Notes under the pieces: generated by a model
The model's database searches: none
What the model was told of the DNA's origin: nothing
What the model saw: the letters and a program-made list of their open reading frames with translations, nothing else
Shown here: one piece after another, positions 60,285-64,000 of the stretch
Layout: each line of letters starts with the position of its first letter
Position numbering within the stretch: position 1 is the first letter of the stretch
NCBI RefSeq assembly: GCF_014863605.1
Contig: NZ_CP062252.1
Location: 6,363,501-6,427,500 of the forward strand
Direction of reading: 5' to 3'
DNA from: Pseudomonas allokribbensis
GTDB lineage: Bacteria; Pseudomonadota; Gammaproteobacteria; Pseudomonadales; Pseudomonadaceae
DNA: 64,000 nucleotides
Made by a program: the position numbers and the translations under genes

Positions 60285-61364
60285 ATGGAGTTAAAAATAT
60301 TGTTAATGGCGGCTTTTTTGAGTTTTCCCTTCACCGAGGCCTACGCAGATGTCCGCACACTGGACGGCCATTACTACCTTCAAGGTGCAATGGAGATGGG
60401 CGCGGAGTTGTTGCTGCGTAAGGACGGCACCTTTTCTGCCGGTATCGCCTATGGTTCGGCTGGCGGTGTCGCCAAGGGAAATTGGTATGTCGAGGAAAAC
60501 ACTCTCATGCTGGAGCAGGATCCTGCCACCCAACCAGCAAAGAAGCTTTCCTACAATCTTTCACGCGAGAGAACGCTGGTCGAACTCAAGGAATATGCCG
60601 ACAACGAAAAAAATGAGTTGGCTAAAGAAAGCTACGTTTTAGAGCTACGGTACGATCGCCAACCTCCGCCACCGCCCCTGAAACCCGTGACTGTCTATTT
60701 TGAGTTCAATTCAGGTCCGCCAGGCCAATTACTATTGAGCTCGAATCAACAAACAGACCTCTGGCTTCCTTACGATCCCAAGAGAACGCTGAAGAAAATT
60801 GGCTTTGGCACAGATCACAATCACGGGGCAGATCAATGGTTCGATGTTTCGCCGGACAGCCGCGCCTTCAACATTGGCTGGAAGAAACGAAAAAACCAGC
60901 CCTTAACGTTCGAACAACCCACCGGATTTGATCTGGCGACTACCAGTCGATATCTGTCACAGGAAGAGCAACAGCGAGTTGCCCATAACTACTGGTTGAC
61001 GTTGTATCACTTCGACCCGATCTCACCACCCGCTATCCAGCCGGTGGATGTTTATTGGCAATTCGAAGATGGCTCGACGTTGAAGCAGGTCTGGGCAGAT
61101 TCGCAGCAGACCAAACTGACACAACCCTTCTCCCCAAATAGGACACTGGAGAAAATCGGTCTGCATACTCAAAATTCGCCTGATGACATCGAATGGTTCA
61201 CCGTGATGCCGGAAACTCGATGGGCGACGCTGGACTGGCAAACCTATCCTGACCCTGCCAACGGCGATCTCTCTGTGCTGTTCAACGATCTGCAACTAGC
61301 CATCGAACCCGACTGCCTCGCCGTCAACTTTGGAAACGGAAAAGCCTGTTTCCGACGTAAATGA
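60285..61364 (+). CDS. Exported protein with internal tandem domain duplication
   Basis: A 359-residue protein with a signal peptide (KILLMAAFLSFPFTEAYAD), ATG 60285 behind AGGAGAG. After an N-terminal domain of about 100 residues (DGHYYLQGAMEMGAELLLRKDGTFSAG) come two clearly related units: about residues 131-200 (KPVTVYFEF, QQTDLWLPYDPKRTLKKIG, W-F-D-V, FNIGW) and about 251-322 (QPVDVYWQF, QQTKLTQPFSPNRTLEKIG, W-F-T-V, ATLDW). It is 13 bases after the DUF2931 gene in one operon. Possibly a second immunity protein; function unknown. Confidence 0.72.
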   Translation: MELKILLMAAFLSFPFTEAYADVRTLDGHYYLQGAMEMGAELLLRKDGTFSAGIAYGSAGGVAKGNWYVEENTLMLEQDPATQPAKKLSYNLSRERTLVELKEYADNEKNELAKESYVLELRYDRQPPPPPLKPVTVYFEFNSGPPGQLLLSSNQQTDLWLPYDPKRTLKKIGFGTDHNHGADQWFDVSPDSRAFNIGWKKRKNQPLTFEQPTGFDLATTSRYLSQEEQQRVAHNYWLTLYHFDPISPPAIQPVDVYWQFEDGSTLKQVWADSQQTKLTQPFSPNRTLEKIGLHTQNSPDDIEWFTVMPETRWATLDWQTYPDPANGDLSVLFNDLQLAIEPDCLAVNFGNGKACFRRK

Positions 61365-61384
61365 CTCGACATACGGCCACAAAA

Positions 61385-61422
61385 AATGGGCACCCGACCG
61401 CAATCGGTGTGCCCATTTTTTC
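61385..61422 (+). terminator. Rho-independent terminator after the VgrG-lipase operon
   Basis: AATGGGCACCCGA pairs with TCGGTGTGCCCATT (one bulge/mismatch) around a CCGCAA loop, followed by T6. It could also serve the HU-family gene on the other strand. Confidence 0.85.
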
Positions 61423-61459
61423 ATTACGGTTCTCCCCGTGATTCAGGAGTGCGCCGCAA

Positions 61460-61735
61460 TTATGGATTGACGCTGTCTTTCAACGATTTGCCTGGCTTGA
61501 ACGCAACGGTGTTGCTGGCCTTGATCTTCACCGGCTCACCGGTTTGCGGGTTTTTGCCGGTGCGGGCACCGCGATGGCGTTGCAGGAAGGTGCCGAAGCC
61601 CACCAGCGTGACGCTGTCCTTGCGATGCAGGGCGCCGGTGATTTCTTCGAGGACGGCGTTGAGAACGCGGTTGGCCTGCTCTTTGGTCAGATCCGCTTTT
61701 TCAGCGATTGCAGCGGCGAGTTCTGGTTTACGCAT
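61460..61735 (-). CDS. HU-family nucleoid DNA-binding protein
   Basis: A 91-residue HU/IHF-fold protein. MRKPELAAAIAEKADLTKEQANRVLNAVLEEIT forms the dimer helices, and VGFGTFLQRHRGARTGKNPQTGEPVKIKASNTVAFKPGKSLKDSVN is the beta-arm motif with the tip N-P-Q-T-G. It bends and compacts DNA. The slightly unusual Q-R-H-R-G segment suggests one of the HU variants of Pseudomonas (HupA/HupN type). AAAGGGG precedes the ATG. Confidence 0.92.
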   Translation of the reverse strand: MRKPELAAAIAEKADLTKEQANRVLNAVLEEITGALHRKDSVTLVGFGTFLQRHRGARTGKNPQTGEPVKIKASNTVAFKPGKSLKDSVNP

Positions 61736-61927
61736 TAGTGAAGCCCCTTTGAGTCGGTTTTTTGTTGTTATGTCCGTGCTGTTCTCGTTGGAACAGCGCC
61801 CAAGGCGCCGCAGGCTCTACTCTGCGGCAGACAGGAGTGAGGATGGCACGCGGTTAAGGGCGGCGCCAGTCTCCCCGCGACCTTTGTGGGGGCAAAAGCG
61901 GGGTGATTCCGACAGAACGACCAGTAT

Positions 61928-63076
61928 TTACGCCAGCAAGGCCGGAAGCTGTTTGTTCAGCGCGAGTTTTTCCATCACCGCCGCGCCCGTCAGGGCATAA
62001 CCGAGCAATTGCCCTTCTGCGTCGTGACACAGCGCCTTGACGTCGGCCCCCTGCCCTTCGACCGTCCAGACGCCTTCGCGGCCCCGTGGCGGCGGCGAAA
62101 CCACCAGCGGGCAGACCGGCGTTTTAACCGTGATCGGCATCGGCCCGTAGTTCACCGCCGTCGGGTTACCGGCCAGGGTCTGTGCCAGCGCTCGCGCACA
62201 ACTCATGAGGGGCATCACGTACAAAAGATTCAGCCCGTCGACTTCGGCGCAGTCGCCCAGGGCGTAAATGTTGGCGTGAGAGGTTTGCAGATGGCGGTCG
62301 ACCATCACGCCGCGATTGGTCTGGATACCGGCTGCTGCCGCCAGATCGATCCGTGGGCGCAGACCGATGGCCGACACCACCACATCGCAAGGGACAACCT
62401 GGCCGTCGGACAGGTGGGCTTCCAGTCCATCGGCGACTTTTTGCAGTCGGGTCAGCACCGGGCCGAGGTGGAAACGCGCACCGAGGCTTTCCAGCCCGGC
62501 CTGCACCGCTGCCGCAGCGGCCGGGTGCAGCAGGGTCGGCATCACTTGCTCGCACGGCGCAACCAGTTGTACCTCATAACCGCCGAGGATCAGGTCGTTG
62601 GCGAACTCACAGCCGATCAGGCCGGCACCGAGCAGCAACACCCGACGCTTGCCCGCCGCCGCCGCGCGAAACCGTGCGTAGTCTTCGAGATCGTTGATCG
62701 GGAACACAAGATCCGCGCCATCGCCTTCAATCGGCACACGCACGGTTTCGGCGCCCCAGGCGAGGATCAGGTCGCGATAGCTCACCGCTTCCTCACCGAT
62801 CCACAACCGCTTGTGGCCCGCGTCGATACCGCTGATGCGGGTGTGCGTGCGAATCTCGGCCTTCAATTGCTCGGCCATGGCGCCAGGTTCGGCCATGCTC
62901 AGGCCGTCGGCGTCCTTGTTCTTGCCAAAGCCGGTGGAGAGCATCGGCTTGGAGTAGGAGCGACCGTCATCGGCGGTAATCAACAGCAGCGGGGTTTCGC
63001 CATCGAGTTTGCGAAACTCGCGGGCCAGGTTGTAACCCGCCAGCCCGGTGCCGACGATTACGACAGGTGCGCTCAT
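61928..63076 (-). CDS. Rubredoxin--NAD(+) reductase
   Basis: A 382-residue FAD/NAD-dependent oxidoreductase that passes electrons from NADH to rubredoxin, as in alkane hydroxylation. FAD Rossmann motif [16 protein letters not shown] (5-20), NAD-binding [18 protein letters not shown] (about 145-162), and the second FAD signature [13 protein letters not shown] (about 268-280). AAGGAG precedes the ATG. It is 20 bases after the rubredoxin gene, and the two form a two-gene unit, the order known from P. aeruginosa rubA-rubB. Confidence 0.93.
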   Translation of the reverse strand: MSAPVVIVGTGLAGYNLAREFRKLDGETPLLLITADDGRSYSKPMLSTGFGKNKDADGLSMAEPGAMAEQLKAEIRTHTRISGIDAGHKRLWIGEEAVSYRDLILAWGAETVRVPIEGDGADLVFPINDLEDYARFRAAAAGKRRVLLLGAGLIGCEFANDLILGGYEVQLVAPCEQVMPTLLHPAAAAAVQAGLESLGARFHLGPVLTRLQKVADGLEAHLSDGQVVPCDVVVSAIGLRPRIDLAAAAGIQTNRGVMVDRHLQTSHANIYALGDCAEVDGLNLLYVMPLMSCARALAQTLAGNPTAVNYGPMPITVKTPVCPLVVSPPPRGREGVWTVEGQGADVKALCHDAEGQLLGYALTGAAVMEKLALNKQLPALLA

Positions 63077-63096
63077 GCCTTACTCCTTGTGAGTTC

Positions 63097-63264
63097 TCAG
63101 TTGATTTCGATCATTTCGAAGTCCATCTTGCCGACGCCGCAGTCCGGGCACAGCCAGTCTTCCGGCACGTCCTGCCACAGGGTGCCCGGCGCGATGCCGT
63201 CGTCCGGCCAGCCATCGGCTTCGTTATAGATCAGGCCGCAGACCACACATTGCCACTTCTTCAT
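63097..63264 (-). CDS. rubA: Rubredoxin
   Basis: A 55-residue iron protein of typical length, found by reading the sequence directly. Two metal-binding pairs are visible: C-V-V-C-G at residues 6-10 and C-P-D-C-G at 39-43, coordinating one iron. The core [20 protein letters not shown] is standard. GAGGAAG precedes the ATG at 63264. It lies just upstream of its reductase. Confidence 0.95.
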   Translation of the reverse strand: MKKWQCVVCGLIYNEADGWPDDGIAPGTLWQDVPEDWLCPDCGVGKMDFEMIEIN

Positions 63265-63463
63265 TCAGGTACTTCCTCAGGGTTCAGGCTTTAGCCGGCG
63301 CGGACGGTCGATGGTGCAGCGCTGCCGTCCGGCTCAGGGCGTTTTGTACTGATCGTACCGGCCAGATGCAAGCCTGTTCGGCGCAATGGCGGCCCGGATC
63401 AATCAAACTCGCGGTTCGCCATGGTAAGCTCGCCGCCTCATTTGCTGCCAATAATGACTCATT

Positions 63464-64000
63464 GTGCAACTCAAAAACGCCCCGCTGTGGCGCCTGCAAA
63501 GCCACCTGAACCCCCTCCCCGACACGTCCACGCTCGACTGGCTGTTCGACGAAGGCTCCCTGACCCGCCGCCTGACCCGCCTGTCCGATGACGGCTTCAG
63601 CGTCACGCCGCTGTTCGAAGGCTGGCAGACCCTGCGCGACGACGAATGCGCGGCGCTGGAGCTGGCCGAAGGCAGCGAAGGCTGGGTGCGCGAGGTGTAT
63701 CTGCGCGGTCATGGCGAGGCCTGGGTGTTCGCCCGCAGCGTGGCGTCGCGCAGTGCCTTGCAGGGCGATGGATTGCATATGGATGAGTTGGGCAGCCGCT
63801 CGCTGGGCGAACTGCTGTTCTGCGATCACGCGTTCCAGCGGCGCGCCATCGAAGTCTGCCATTACCCGGAACACTGGCTGCCCGAGGATTCCCGGGCTCC
63901 CGGACTGTGGGGCCGCCGTTCGCGTTTCGACCGTGGTGCATTGAGCGTACTGGTGGCGGAGATTTTCCTGCCTACGCTGTGGGAAGCCGTCCGCGTCCGT
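63464..64000 (+). CDS. ubiC: Chorismate pyruvate-lyase UbiC (3' end outside window)
   Basis: A reading frame of at least 179 codons starting with GTG 63464 and open to the window edge. The family removes pyruvate from chorismate to give 4-hydroxybenzoate, the first step of ubiquinone ring synthesis. Visible features are W-L-F-D-E-G-S-L-T-R-R-L near the start, E-G-W-V-R-E-V-Y-L, G-E-A-W-V-F-A-R-S-V (conserved Arg), L-G-S-R-S-L-G-E-L-L-F, and WGRRSRF. An ATG at 63455 is in another frame. It is divergent from rubA. Confidence 0.9.
   Translation, partial: MQLKNAPLWRLQSHLNPLPDTSTLDWLFDEGSLTRRLTRLSDDGFSVTPLFEGWQTLRDDECAALELAEGSEGWVREVYLRGHGEAWVFARSVASRSALQGDGLHMDELGSRSLGELLFCDHAFQRRAIEVCHYPEHWLPEDSRAPGLWGRRSRFDRGALSVLVAEIFLPTLWEAVRVR

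Noticed and set aside
61876..61905. CCCCGC...GCGGGG hairpin downstream of rubredoxin reductase as terminator
   Set aside because: Long loop and no T-tract on either strand; could not be supported.
1..64000. CRISPR arrays, tRNA or rRNA genes, transposase or integrase genes
   Set aside because: None seen; no regularly spaced repeats, tRNA-like folds or recombinase reading frames were recognised, even around the AT-rich effector cassette.

Overview
The window is chromosomal DNA from a Pseudomonas, most likely of the P. fluorescens group. The evidence is the spoT-ridA, oxyR-recG, rubredoxin/ubiC and HSI-II-type type VI secretion (T6SS) gene orders, the high GC content, the ExbB type with a long N-terminal extension, and intergenic repeats typical of fluorescent pseudomonads. 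Gene identities come from reading the translated proteins; no database search was run.

Layout. 1-11.1 kb is core genome: the 3' end of spoT, ridA, a lipoprotein gene, an SDR-family oxidoreductase gene (minus strand), exbB-exbD-tonB behind a candidate Fur box, oxyR, recG, a YbaK-HDOD fusion, an SCP2-like gene, two intergenic repeats and a DUF6124-type gene. 11.1-26.6 kb is an accessory block, all on the minus strand. It holds about fifteen small exported proteins, many of them visibly related to one another: three LprI/DUF1311 lysozyme-inhibitor-like domains, two proteins with D-x-N-x-D-G calcium-loop (XAC2610/FG-GAP-like) motifs, and three further domain families each present twice. Inside it sit an unusual alpha/beta-hydrolase - ATP-grasp - phosphohistidine fusion and a membrane-anchored TIGR01777 epimerase. 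26.6-30.1 kb is markedly AT-rich and carries a T6SS cargo module: a small ORF, a large effector with an M23-like N-terminal region and a GH19-like lytic C-terminal domain, and its overlapping immunity gene. A paralogue of that immunity domain lies at the far end of the exported-protein block.

30.1-55.5 kb is a nearly complete HSI-II-like T6SS on the minus strand, in transcription order tssA, tssB, tssC, tssE, seven inserted small membrane or lipoprotein genes, tssF, tssG, tssH(clpV), a sigma-54 activator, a 46-residue lipoprotein, an FHA protein, tssJ, tssK, tssL, tssM, PP2C phosphatase, Ser/Thr kinase, vgrG. No hcp or PAAR gene is visible. Divergent from tssA, at 56.2-61.4 kb, is a VgrG with a C-terminal DUF2235 (Tle1-like) lipase, followed by a DUF2931 lipoprotein (probable immunity) and an internally duplicated exported protein. 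61.4-64 kb returns to core genes: an HU-family protein, rubredoxin reductase, rubredoxin, and the start of ubiC.

Working together: the T6SS would be set by the sigma-54 activator and the kinase/phosphatase pair, and would deliver a cell-wall hydrolase through one VgrG and a lipase on the other. The exported-protein block looks like an accumulated defence against wall-lytic effectors. The best candidates for something undescribed are this mosaic immunity/anti-lysozyme array, the seven-gene insertion between tssE and tssF, and the hydrolase-phosphotransferase fusion.
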